From assembly GCF_036346855.1 (NCBI RefSeq), contig NZ_CP107841.1, positions 4,468,001 through 4,532,000 on the forward strand: a DNA stretch of 64,000 bases. Reading direction: 5' to 3'. The position numbers were made by a program, and so were the translations under genes. The notes under the pieces are model-generated. The model did no database searches, had not been told where the DNA came from, and was given only the letters and a program-made list of their open reading frames with translations. Positions 33,970 through 42,991 of this stretch are shown in pieces. The DNA is from Streptomyces europaeiscabiei. GTDB taxonomy: Bacteria; Actinomycetota; Actinomycetes; Streptomycetales; Streptomycetaceae. Position 1 is the first letter of the stretch, and each line of letters opens with the position of its first letter.

Positions 33970-34491
33970 GGGTGTCTCCGATCCGACACAAAGGGCAGAT
34001 AGCGCTCATTGTGGTGCCAGGCACGGAATCGGACATCTCATGGCCGGGCGAAGGGGCCTGGCCGGGCGACCGGCCGGGGTCTCTTCGAACCATGCGCGTC
34101 CCCGGGCGCCCCTAGGACGCTTCTGATGGCTCTTGGTCGGAGAGACCCCGGCCGATCGGCGCCGCGCGAGGTGACTCGTGAGGCGCTGACCGCCTCACCG
34201 GACTCGCCCGTAACCGCCAACGAACGGCTTCAAGAGCCGCCAGAAACGGCCTGGGCGCCCTGGCGTTCCCGGGCGCCCCTATGCGTCGCCAGGCGTCGCT
34301 AAGCGCCCCTGCCCGTCCATTCGCCTCGTTCGCCCCCATGGTGACCCATCCATCCCATATGTTCCATGTGTCCCATGCGCGAAAGCCGGATGGGTTCTAC
34401 GGTTGAGGAGAACTCCCCCGGGTTCGTGGAACTCGGTTCCTTCCGCCTCGTACATCCCTCGGGCTCGAAACTCACCAGGAGGGCATGCGAC
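33970..34491. other. Intergenic region with a 14-bp inverted repeat
   Basis: No gene seen. CGGCCGGGGTCTCT (34071-34084) pairs perfectly with AGAGACCCCGGCCG (34141-34154) across a 56-bp loop. Around 34330-34385 runs of YCCATs (ATCCATCCCATATGTTCCAT) form an irregular repeat. Confidence 0.5.
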
Positions 34492-34818
34492 ATGTCCACT
34501 GCATCCGAAACCCCTGTCCTGGACACCCTCGCCGCCATGACGGTCGACTCGCTGGAGCGCTGCGGGCTGCCCCCGGACATGCTCATCCTCACGCGCATCG
34601 CGGCACTCGCCGCCTCGGACGCCCCGCCCATCTCCTACGCGGCCCATATCGACCCCGCCCTCAAGACCGGCCTGACCGCCGAACAACTGCAGGACGTCCT
34701 GGTCGCCATCGCCCCCATCGTGGGCACCGCCCGCGTCATGACGGCAGCGGGCAACATCGCCACGGCACTCGGCATCGCCATCGCCGTCGCCGATGCCGAG
34801 ATCGGGTCTCAGGGCTGA
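34492..34818 (+). CDS. Carboxymuconolactone decarboxylase-fold protein without CxxC
   Basis: A 108-residue all-helical protein (SLERCGLPPDMLILTRIAAL; TAEQLQDVLVAIAPIVGTAR) of the CMD/AhpD fold. The catalytic CxxC-x-x-H pair of AhpD-type members is absent (only one Cys), so redox catalysis is unlikely; it fits the short gamma-CMD-like group. ATG at 34492 with AGGAGG upstream. It precedes the DUF2252 gene by 139 bp on the same strand. Confidence 0.78.
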   Translation: MSTASETPVLDTLAAMTVDSLERCGLPPDMLILTRIAALAASDAPPISYAAHIDPALKTGLTAEQLQDVLVAIAPIVGTARVMTAAGNIATALGIAIAVADAEIGSQG

Positions 34819-34957
34819 GAGCAGACGCCCCGGCATCGATATCCGCGCGGCCGACGGCCGAGAGGGCCATGGAATCCCTCTGTCCGACGTGCCCTGTGCC
34901 GGGTGTCCCCAGAGCCACAGGGCCAGAGAGCCGTAGGGCCAGGCAGGAGGGTCTTCG

Positions 34958-36391
34958 ATGTCCCAGAACGCAGCGACCACGGCGATGCGCATGGCACCGC
35001 ACACCACACCCGAGGAGCGCGCCGCCCTCGGCAAAGAGGCGCGGCGCCGCACACCACGGTCGGGCCACGCCGTGTACAAGCCGTCTCCTGCCCGGCCGGA
35101 TCCGCTGTCGATCCTGGAGGCGCAGTCCGCGTCGCGAGTGCCCGAACTGGTCCCGATCCGCTACGGCCGGATGACCGAGTCCCCGTTCCGCTTCTACCGG
35201 GGCGCCGCCGCGATCATGGCGTCCGACCTGGCCGGCACCCCCGTCTCGGGGCTCACGGCCCAGCTGTGCGGAGACGCGCACCTGCTGAACTTCCGTCTGC
35301 TCGCCTCGCCGGAGAGACAGTTGATGTTCGACATCAACGACTTCGACGAGACGCTGCCGGGCCCCTGGGAGTGGGACGTCAAGCGCCTGTCGGCGAGTCT
35401 CGTCATCGCGGGCCGGGCGAACGGCTTCGACGACGACGAGCGCGCCCGCATCGTGAGCGCCACGGTCCGTTCGTACCGCGAGGCGATGATCTCCTTCGCG
35501 GGCACGGGCAACCTCGACGTCTGGTACGCGAAGGTCGACCAGGACCTCCTCGAGTCCCTGGCCCCGGGCCGGCTCCACAAGCACGGTCAGAAAAGACTGG
35601 CCCGCGCCATGGCGAAGGCCCGTACCCGTGACAGCCTGCAGGCTTTCGACAAGCTCACCGTAACGGTCGACGGCCGGCCGAGGATCGCGCCGGACCCCCC
35701 GCTGCTCATGCCGGCCGGCGACCTGCTGCCGGACGTCGAGCGCAGCGCCCTGGAACGCCAGTTCCGCGGTCTCGTCGAACGGTACGGCCGCACCCTGACC
35801 TCCGACCGGCGCACACTGCTGCAGGACTACCGACTGGCGGACGTCGCCCGCAAGGTGGTCGGCGTCGGCAGCGTCGGCACCCGATGCTGGATCTTCCTCC
35901 TGCTCGGCCGGGACGGCCAGGACCCGCTCTTCCTCCAGGCGAAGGAGGCCGACACCTCCGTACTCGCCGAGCACGTCGGCGCGAGCCGGTACCGCAACCA
36001 GGGTGAGCGGGTGGTCTCGGGCCAGCGGCTGATGCAGGCCGCGAGCGACATCTTCCTCGGCTGGGAACGGGTGGACGGGATCGACGGCAAGCAGCGCGAC
36101 TTCTACGTCCGCCAGCTGCGCGACTGGAAGGGCATCGCCGTGCCGGAGACGATGCGGCCGGAGGGCATGCGGGCGTTCGGCCAACTGTGCGGGTTCACCC
36201 TGGCTCGTGCGCACGCGCGGTCCGGCGACCGCATCGCGATCGCCTCGTACCTGGGCAAAAGCAGTTCGTTCGACCGGGCACTCGCCACCTTCGCCGAGGC
36301 CTACGCCGACCAGAACGAGCGCGACCACCAGGCCCTGGTCGACGCGGTACGCGAGGGCCGGCTCCCCGCGGAGGAACTGCCCGCGGCCTGA
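34958..36391 (+). CDS. DUF2252 domain protein
   Basis: A 477-residue protein with the whole DUF2252 pattern, a kinase-like fold of unknown substrate: FYRGAAAIMASDL, LCGDAHLLNFRLL, MFDINDFDETLPGPWEWD, VVGVGSVGTRCWIFLLLG. GDAHxxNF and DxNDFDE resemble the catalytic HxD..N and DFD motifs of aminoglycoside-phosphotransferase-like kinases, so phosphorylation of a small molecule is plausible. ATG at 34958 with AGGAGG 7 nt upstream. Length is normal for the family. Confidence 0.88.
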   Translation: MSQNAATTAMRMAPHTTPEERAALGKEARRRTPRSGHAVYKPSPARPDPLSILEAQSASRVPELVPIRYGRMTESPFRFYRGAAAIMASDLAGTPVSGLTAQLCGDAHLLNFRLLASPERQLMFDINDFDETLPGPWEWDVKRLSASLVIAGRANGFDDDERARIVSATVRSYREAMISFAGTGNLDVWYAKVDQDLLESLAPGRLHKHGQKRLARAMAKARTRDSLQAFDKLTVTVDGRPRIAPDPPLLMPAGDLLPDVERSALERQFRGLVERYGRTLTSDRRTLLQDYRLADVARKVVGVGSVGTRCWIFLLLGRDGQDPLFLQAKEADTSVLAEHVGASRYRNQGERVVSGQRLMQAASDIFLGWERVDGIDGKQRDFYVRQLRDWKGIAVPETMRPEGMRAFGQLCGFTLARAHARSGDRIAIASYLGKSSSFDRALATFAEAYADQNERDHQALVDAVREGRLPAEELPAA

Positions 36392-37355
36392 CGCGGGCGG
36401 CCGGGGTCCGAGGTCCGAGGTCCGAGGGGCACGGGTGTTCCTTCCGGGCCCCTCTCTCCCTGGGCAGAGGTGCTGCCGCGGCAAGGCCTTGGCGAGACCG
36501 CCGAGGCCGATGGCGGCCAGGGTCATCCTGGCGGCGGCGTTGGCGCCCGTTCGCCATGGGCGTCATTCTGGCGGCTGTGGCCGCGCGCGAAGCCGCGCGA
36601 AGCCGCGCGAAGCCGCGCGAAGCCGCGGCAACCGTCTTCACCTCCGACACCGACGACAGAGCCCAACTCCTCGCGGGACCCTCTGTACGAATCGAGAAGG
36701 TCTGACGAGACGCCGCCCACACCTCACTCCGACCGCTGCCGGGTCACCACCATGAGCGCAACGACAGCACCCCGTTGAGGAGTGCCGAGGAAGCCGAGGC
36801 ACGGGGCGCTGTCCTCTTCCGGACACCCGCGCTCCGGGCCTACGCGGGGAGCCTCACCACAGAGGACATGGTCCGTCGTTCTCAGGCCTTCCACTCACCT
36901 GAGGGATGTCGGGCCGAGTCGGCCCGCCGAGTGGAACGCCACGAGCACAGAAGACACTGACCACGCACGCGCCCACGAAGGAGTCGCGTGCCGCAGCCAT
37001 GCCCGACGCAGAGTCGGCCACCGTGGACGAGAGGGCCGGTGGGCGCAGTCGGACCCGCCCCCGACCTGCGAAGCTCCAGGTCACCTGCCCTACGGCCCAG
37101 TCTCTCCCCGCAATCCTGCCGGGGCACGCGGCCAAGGGCCGGTTCGGAGAGCGGTCCTCCGGGCCGGCCCTTCGATGTGGATCACAGGCTCGGTGCTCCA
37201 CATGCGCCGCGATGGTGCCCGTGGGGCCTGTGTGACTTCTGTGAAACTTGAAGTTTCAGGGTTTCAGACGTCCGGGTGGGAATGACAGGGTTCGGAGCGC
37301 ACAACTCGGCCGCTGCGTGCGGCCGTTGGACTCCTCACCCCCCACGAGGCGTGAC
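36392..37355. other. Long gene-free stretch with short tandem repeats
   Basis: GAAGCCGCGC units repeat at about 36586-36626 and GTCCGAG units at 36408-36428. No reading frame here has family features. The right end carries the promoter region and palindrome of the M36 peptidase gene. Confidence 0.45.
37242..37258. promoter_or_regulatory. Palindrome TGAAACTT-G-AAGTTTCA upstream of the M36 peptidase
   Basis: Perfect 8-bp arms, AT-rich in a GC-rich setting, about 100 bp upstream of the peptidase ATG. A likely repressor or activator site; the regulator is unknown and not encoded next to it. Confidence 0.55.
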
Positions 37356-40319
37356 ATGGCGAAAGCCTCCTCGCAGAGAACGCGAGCGACCATATTCACG
37401 GCGACGGCCGGCCTTGCGCTGGCCGTCGCCCTTTTGCCCGGTACCGCGAGCGCGGTACCGGACGACCCGACGGGGCCTTCCGCGCCCGGCACCGGGTCCC
37501 CGGCGGCCGAAGGTGTGCCGCCCACGCCGTCGCAGCAGACGCTGGTACGGCGCGACGCCCAGTTGGCGAAGGCCGAGCAGCGGCCCGGCGTACGGCGGCT
37601 GCGGGACCGGCTCGGTGCTCAGGGTGTGCTCGAACTGGACCCGGCCACGGGCACCGCGCGCCAGGTGGCCCGGCTGGACGGGTATCTGACGGCGCGCAGT
37701 GCGGCAGACCCGGAGGACATCGTCCGTGCGTATCTGCGGGCCCATCCCGATGTCTTCGGGCTCTCCACCGGTCAGGTGGGCGACCTGACGCTGCGCAAGC
37801 AGTACACCGACGTCGCCGGCATACGCCATCTGTCCTTCGTGCAGTCGGTCGACGGAGTGCCGGTGTTCGGCAACGGCGTCAAGGCCCATGTCGCCCGCGA
37901 CGGGCGGCTGATCAGCGTGCTCGGCTCCCCGGTGCGGAACCTGCCGTCCGGGTTGTCTCCCGGGCGGATCAGCGGAACCCAGGCCCGGCACACCGCCGTA
38001 CGCGACATCGCGGGCGCCAGGGCGGTCGGCGGTGACAACCCGGACGGCGACACCGCCAAGCAGGTGGTGTACGCGGCGTCCGGCGGCGCCGCCCGCCGCG
38101 CATGGCGGACCGTCACCTCGCCGGACGGCCACGCCATGTGGCTGCACGTCGTCGACGCGGCGACCGGGCGGGTCCTGTACCGGCAGAACCTGTCCTCCGA
38201 CCAGTCCTCCGACCAGTCCGCGACCAGGACGTCGGGCAGCGGCTCGGTGGTGGCGGCGGCCAAGAAGACCCCGCCCCCCGCTCCGGGGCCGCTCCTCGGC
38301 GCCAGACGGGCTCTGGCCTGGGAGAACGCACCGGGTGACGCGCGGGGTGGCAAGCAGCGCACCCGCAACCTGACCGCCCGGGGATGGCTCCCTGCCAACG
38401 CCAAGACCCTCGACGGGACCGTCGCGCACGTCTACAGCGACGTGAACGACAACAACGAGCCGGACGTCGGGGAGGAGATCACGCCGGCGAAGAACGGGAC
38501 GTTCTCCTTCCCGTTCAAGCCCTTCACCGGTGACGGCTGCGGCACCCCGGTGCCGTGCTCATGGGACGCGAAGACGCCGAACTCCTGGCAGACCAACCGC
38601 GAGCAGAACGCCGCGCAGGTCTTCTACTTCCTCGGCACCTTCCACGACCACCTGAAGTCCGCCCCGATCGGCTTCACCCGGGCCGCGGGCAACTTCGACA
38701 GCCGGGACGGCGACGCCCTGCAGGCGCAGACCGACGACGGCGCGGCCATGAAGGACGGGCTGCCCGACGACAACCACCTGAACAACGCCAACATGGGGAC
38801 GCCGCCGGACGGGCAGCCGCCCACGATGCAGCTCTTCCTCACCGCGCCGTCGGACAACTACCCCATAGTGCAGGGCAATTGGGGCGACGACGCCGCCACC
38901 GTCTATCACGAGTACACCCACGGTCTGTCCAACCGGCTCGTCGTCGACGCGGACGGCGTCTCGACCCTCGTCAGCCAGCAGTCGGGGGCCATGGGCGAGG
39001 CGTGGAGCGACTGGTACGCCCTCGACCTCCTCGCCGCCGAGGGCCTGCGGAAGGACACCCGTGGCGCGGACGGCGAGGTGACGCTCGACCCGCCGAACTG
39101 GGTGGACTCCGCCCCGACCCGTTCTCAGGGGCTGGACTGCCCGGTCGGCTCCACGTCGGCCAGGTGCCCCGGCACGACGGGGGCGGGCCCCGGCGGGTAC
39201 ACCTACGGCGACTACGGGAAGATCTCCGGCGGCGGCCCCGAGACGCATGCCGACGGCGAGATCTGGGGCGAGACCCTGTGGGACCTGAGGGCCGCACTCG
39301 GCAGCCGGCTCTCCCAGTCGCTGGTGACCCGGGCCATGGAACTGTCGCCCGCCAATCCCAGCTTCCTCGACCAGCGCAACGCCATCCTGCAGGCCGACAC
39401 GGTGGTCAACGGCGGGCGCTCCCACGACCGTATCTGGAAGGTCTTCGCCCACCGGGGCATGGGCTACTTCGCCGCCGCCCTCACGGGTGACGACACCAAG
39501 CCGGACGAGGACTTCTCGCTGCCGCCCGGCCCGGACACCCCGGTGGTCACGCTCACCGGCAAGGTCACCGACGACGCGTCCGGCGCCGCCGTGGGCGGGG
39601 TCACGGTCAGCATCAGCGGGCACGCCTCCGGCTTCCCCGGCTCCGACTTCTCCGCCGTGTCCGCGGCGGACGGGACGTACACGATCCAGGACGTCCCCGA
39701 GGGCACGTACCGGAAGGTGTACGCGAGCGGCAACGGTTTCGAGCCGCAGATCCGCACCCTCGTCGTGGGATCCGGTTCCGCCGACTGGCAGGTGCGCCGC
39801 GACTGGGCCGCCGCCTCCGGCGGTGCCGAGGTCGCGGACTTCAGCGGTCCGGACAACTCCGGGTTCGGCTGTGGGCCGGGCGGACTGATCGACATGTCCG
39901 CCACCGTCTGGGGATCGGACTTCAGCGGCGGCACCAACGGCACCGGGGTCGACCCCGTCCACAACACCGTCCGGCTGCCCGAGGCCGTGGACATCAGCGA
40001 GCTGCTCGTCGATCCGACGGCGGGCTGCGGGGACGACACGACCGCGTCCCTCGGCGACTACCGGATCGACACCTCCGCCGACGGCACCACCTGGACCACC
40101 GCCGCCGAGGGCCACTTCGGACCCGCAGACACCGGCCGGGAGAACGTTGTGGCCCTCACGGCCGGCACCGGTCAGAACGTCCGGTACGTCCGGCTGACCA
40201 TGCTCGGCAACCAGGCCGTCGACAACGGCGTCGACTGCGCGAAGGACTCCGGGCCCTCGGGCTGCCAGTACCTGGACGTGACCGAACTCGTGGTGCACGG
40301 CGCCCCCCACAAGGGCTGA
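37356..40319 (+). CDS. Secreted M36 (fungalysin) metallopeptidase with accessory domains
   Basis: A 987-residue zinc peptidase. The signal peptide (TIFTATAGLALAVALLPG, cleavage near ASA) is followed by an FTP/PepSY-type propeptide (about 45-290; RHLSFVQSVDGVPVFGNGVK). The M36 catalytic domain has HEYTH at 518-522 and the downstream GEAWSDWYALD helix carrying the third ligand. A carboxypeptidase-regulatory-like beta domain (about 735-815; GVTVSISGHASGF) and a C-terminal discoidin-like (F5/8 type) domain close the protein. It probably degrades extracellular protein. ATG at 37356; a terminator follows. Confidence 0.9.
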   Translation: MAKASSQRTRATIFTATAGLALAVALLPGTASAVPDDPTGPSAPGTGSPAAEGVPPTPSQQTLVRRDAQLAKAEQRPGVRRLRDRLGAQGVLELDPATGTARQVARLDGYLTARSAADPEDIVRAYLRAHPDVFGLSTGQVGDLTLRKQYTDVAGIRHLSFVQSVDGVPVFGNGVKAHVARDGRLISVLGSPVRNLPSGLSPGRISGTQARHTAVRDIAGARAVGGDNPDGDTAKQVVYAASGGAARRAWRTVTSPDGHAMWLHVVDAATGRVLYRQNLSSDQSSDQSATRTSGSGSVVAAAKKTPPPAPGPLLGARRALAWENAPGDARGGKQRTRNLTARGWLPANAKTLDGTVAHVYSDVNDNNEPDVGEEITPAKNGTFSFPFKPFTGDGCGTPVPCSWDAKTPNSWQTNREQNAAQVFYFLGTFHDHLKSAPIGFTRAAGNFDSRDGDALQAQTDDGAAMKDGLPDDNHLNNANMGTPPDGQPPTMQLFLTAPSDNYPIVQGNWGDDAATVYHEYTHGLSNRLVVDADGVSTLVSQQSGAMGEAWSDWYALDLLAAEGLRKDTRGADGEVTLDPPNWVDSAPTRSQGLDCPVGSTSARCPGTTGAGPGGYTYGDYGKISGGGPETHADGEIWGETLWDLRAALGSRLSQSLVTRAMELSPANPSFLDQRNAILQADTVVNGGRSHDRIWKVFAHRGMGYFAAALTGDDTKPDEDFSLPPGPDTPVVTLTGKVTDDASGAAVGGVTVSISGHASGFPGSDFSAVSAADGTYTIQDVPEGTYRKVYASGNGFEPQIRTLVVGSGSADWQVRRDWAAASGGAEVADFSGPDNSGFGCGPGGLIDMSATVWGSDFSGGTNGTGVDPVHNTVRLPEAVDISELLVDPTAGCGDDTTASLGDYRIDTSADGTTWTTAAEGHFGPADTGRENVVALTAGTGQNVRYVRLTMLGNQAVDNGVDCAKDSGPSGCQYLDVTELVVHGAPHKG

Positions 40320-40338
40320 CGGACCCACCACCCGACCT

Positions 40339-40376
40339 CCGAGGGCGGCATCCCGACAACGGGACGCCGCCCTCGG
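40339..40376 (+). terminator. Terminator of the M36 gene
   Basis: CCGAGGGCGGC and GCCGCCCTCGG form a long GC stem with an inner TCCCG/CGGGA stem, 20 bp after the stop. Confidence 0.8.
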
Positions 40377-40872
40377 GCGTTCCTGCCGCCATGGGCCGAG
40401 AGAGCGGCAGGAGTAGGTTGCCGCCGCCCGCGGCCTCGGGACACGCCTCCCCCGGTACACGGATCGCCGACACTGCGGCCACCAACCCCGGCGTCGGTGC
40501 GCGAGCGCGGCTCGGCCGGACCGGCCTCGGGGGCGTCCCGCACGGCCCGCAGGGGCAGGTACGCCACCGAGCTGATGAGGTTTCCGCCCTTCGGGGCCGC
40601 CCAGGGTGGTGTTCCTCCCCTCCAGGGCAGGGCGGACACGGGGGTCGATGACGAGACCCTGCTGCGTACGTCCGCGCCGTCGTACTCGATCGCCACCCCG
40701 GCCCGCCCGGCGCTGTCCGTCACACCCCTTCTCGTCGAGTGACGGCGCGAGCGTTCGCCGCGTACACGAAGGGCTCCGCACCTCGCAGTCACAATCCAGC
40801 CACGCACCCTCCAAAAATCAGCCCGCATACAGGATGATTCATCCTTCAACTGCACCACCGTGGGGGGGGATC
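40377..40872. other. Gene-free stretch
   Basis: No convincing gene. A minus-strand frame (RAGVAIEYDGADVRSRVSSS) is weakly protein-like but has no start or family match. The right end holds the promoter of the gene at 40873. Confidence 0.4.
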
Positions 40873-41598
40873 ATGAGCCACGACATCACGCCACCGCCCA
40901 TGCCGGGCTACGGGCCGCCGATGCCACCGCAGCCGCCGAGGCCGCCGGGCGGGAACCGGACGAACCTGGTCATCGTCGGCTGCGCCGTGGCCGTCGTCGC
41001 GAGTGTCATCGCCACGGGGGTCGTGGTGATGAACGACGGCGACGGGACGGCCTCCCCCGCGCCGAGGGTCACCGTCACCAAGACGGTCGCGGCCGAGGAC
41101 GCCGGCACCACGGGCGACGACAGCTCCGACAGCGGCTCCGGCAGCGGGTCCGACGACTCCTCCGACGACGCGAGCGACACCTCGGCCGACACCTCGGCCG
41201 ACGACGACGGTGTCTTCGCCCTCGACGACACGGTGATCTACGACAGCGACGTCGAGGTCACGCTCTCCGGGTTCAAGCGCGGGGTGTCCAGCGAGTACGC
41301 CTCGCCCGAGAACACGCCGTACGCGAAGTTCACGATCAAGATCGTCAATGGGTCCGACGTCACGGTCGACGCCAACGAGATGACCGTCGACTGCGCCTAC
41401 GGCGACGAAGGCAAGGAGGGCGAAGGCATCTACGACGACGGGCTTGACGGGCTCCCCGACACCCGTATCCTCGCCGGGCGCTCTCTCACCGTTCCATGGG
41501 CCTGCGAACTCCCCAGGAGCGAGACGTTCCTCCAGATCGAGGTCTCCCCCGACTACGACTCCGAGGAAGCGATCTTCACCGGCAACGTGAAGAAGTGA
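40873..41598 (+). CDS. Membrane-anchored protein with DUF4352-like domain
   Basis: A 241-residue protein: proline-rich cytoplasmic N-terminus (PPPMPGYGPPMPPQPPRPPG), one membrane helix (about 31-55), a Ser/Asp-rich spacer (SGSGSGSDDSSDDASDTSAD) and an extracytoplasmic beta domain (about 115-240; VEVTLSGFKRGVSSEYASPE; FTIKIVNGSDVTVDANEM). It resembles DUF4352 immunoglobulin-like proteins widespread in actinobacteria. Role unknown. ATG preceded by a run of G that can serve as ribosome site. Confidence 0.7.
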   Translation: MSHDITPPPMPGYGPPMPPQPPRPPGGNRTNLVIVGCAVAVVASVIATGVVVMNDGDGTASPAPRVTVTKTVAAEDAGTTGDDSSDSGSGSGSDDSSDDASDTSADTSADDDGVFALDDTVIYDSDVEVTLSGFKRGVSSEYASPENTPYAKFTIKIVNGSDVTVDANEMTVDCAYGDEGKEGEGIYDDGLDGLPDTRILAGRSLTVPWACELPRSETFLQIEVSPDYDSEEAIFTGNVKK

Positions 41599-41679
41599 GG
41601 GACGGGCACACTTGAAGGCAGTGCGTGCGGCGCGTGCAGTGCGTGCGGTGCGTCGACAAGCACCTCCGGGAAGGGTCAG

Positions 41680-41973
41680 ATGTTGATCATCTTTGGCACC
41701 AAGGGATACCTCTACCAGCTCGCGATACTGACGCTGGTGTGCGGGCAGTGCGGGAACCCCGCCGCTCACACGCTCAGGAAGCGGGTCACGAAGTTCACGC
41801 TGTTCTTCGTGCCGCTGTTCCCGGTCTCGACGAAATACCAGACGCAGTGCACCTTCTGCGGCGCCGAGCAGAAGGTGAGCGCCGAGCAGGCCGAACAGCT
41901 CCAGGCGCAGAACGCGGGCGGTCACGGCACCCGCTCCACCGGCCAGCCGCAGCAGCAGCCGTACCAGTCATGA
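41680..41973 (+). CDS. Zinc-ribbon domain protein
   Basis: A 97-residue protein with CGQCG (residues 21-25) and CTFCGAEQKV (about 57-66), a four-cysteine zinc ribbon flanking a hydrophobic hairpin (FTLFFVPLFPVSTKYQ). A Gln-rich tail follows (QPQQQPYQS). Such zinc-ribbon proteins with an FFVPLFP stretch are widespread in actinobacteria with no known role and may be membrane-associated. ATG at 41680 with GAAGGG upstream. Confidence 0.78.
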   Translation: MLIIFGTKGYLYQLAILTLVCGQCGNPAAHTLRKRVTKFTLFFVPLFPVSTKYQTQCTFCGAEQKVSAEQAEQLQAQNAGGHGTRSTGQPQQQPYQS

Positions 41974-42091
41974 GAGCGGTGAGAACGCGCTGAGCACGCC
42001 CGCTGTGGGGAAGCTGTGAGTTCGCTGATTCTCATTCTTCCCTCAGCACTCGCTCAGCGTCGCCCCAGAAGCGGCCCCGACAGTCGCTGCC

Positions 42092-42991
42092 ATGAACGAA
42101 ATGAACGCGGGAGGCGTCCGGCAGCGCTCGGTCGAGATCGTGGTGCCGGTGTACAACGAGGCGCACGTCCTCGCCGGCAGTGTCGGCCGTCTCCACGCAT
42201 ACCTCGAAGCGTCCTTCCCGTTCCCGTTCCGGATCACGATCGCGGACAACGCGAGCACGGACGCCACCTGGGAGGCGGCCCTCGCCCTGGCCGAGCGGCT
42301 CCCGCACGTGCATGCCGTCCATCTGGACCGGAAGGGGCGGGGGCGGGCGCTCAAGCACGTGTGGAGCCGGTCCACCGCGGACGTCGTCGCCTACATGGAC
42401 GTCGACCTCTCGACCGGCCTCGAAGGCTTCCTGCCGCTGGTCGCGCCCCTGCTCTCCGGCCACAGCGACCTCGCGATCGGCAGCCGGCTGCACCGGCAGG
42501 CCGACGTCGTCCGCGGGCCCAGGCGTGAGTTCGTCTCCCGCTCCTACAACCTGCTGCTGAAGCTGGGCCTCGCCGCCCGCTTCTCGGACGCCCAGTGCGG
42601 CTTCAAGGCGGTACGCGCCGACGTCTTCCGCGCGCTCGCCCCGCACATCGAGGACACCGCCTGGTTCTTCGACACCGAACTCCTCGTGCTGGCCCAGCGC
42701 AACGGGCTCCGCATCCACGAGGTCCCCGTCGACTGGGTCGACGACCCCGACAGCCGCGTCGACATCGTCCGTACCGCCGTCGACGACCTCAAGGGCATGG
42801 GCCGCATGTTCCGGGCGACGGTCGAACGCCGGGTCCGCGTGGCCGACGTACCGCACCGGGCGCGTCGTTCGTGGGTGGCGACCGCCGACAGAGGCCGTAC
42901 GGCCTCCCCCACCACCGGCATCGGAACCCCCTCCACCGCACCGCTCCCCCAGCTCGCCCGGGGCCTCAAGGACATGGAGTACGCGTCATGA
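42092..42991 (+). CDS. GT2-family glycosyltransferase (dolichyl-phosphate-sugar synthase-like)
   Basis: A 299-residue GT-A enzyme: VEIVVPVYNEAHVLAGSVGR, DNASTDAT, then the DxD-type MDVDLSTG and GSRLHRQADV, and the acceptor-side CGFKAVRADVF. It would transfer a sugar from a nucleotide sugar to polyprenyl phosphate, supplying the GT39-like enzyme encoded immediately downstream (ATGA overlap at 42988-42991). No C-terminal membrane helices are seen, so it is cytoplasmic or peripheral. The C-terminal about 40 residues are low complexity. Confidence 0.88.
   Translation: MNEMNAGGVRQRSVEIVVPVYNEAHVLAGSVGRLHAYLEASFPFPFRITIADNASTDATWEAALALAERLPHVHAVHLDRKGRGRALKHVWSRSTADVVAYMDVDLSTGLEGFLPLVAPLLSGHSDLAIGSRLHRQADVVRGPRREFVSRSYNLLLKLGLAARFSDAQCGFKAVRADVFRALAPHIEDTAWFFDTELLVLAQRNGLRIHEVPVDWVDDPDSRVDIVRTAVDDLKGMGRMFRATVERRVRVADVPHRARRSWVATADRGRTASPTTGIGTPSTAPLPQLARGLKDMEYAS

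Noticed and set aside
34736..36526. 596-codon minus-strand frame across the DUF2252 gene
   Set aside because: The plus strand has a full DUF2252 match and a ribosome site; this one has none.
40391..40651. Small plus-strand frame after the M36 gene
   Set aside because: No ribosome site or protein-like pattern; probably chance.
38559..40814. 751-codon minus-strand frame across the M36 peptidase
   Set aside because: Shadow of the peptidase; Gly/Arg/Val-rich with no motifs.
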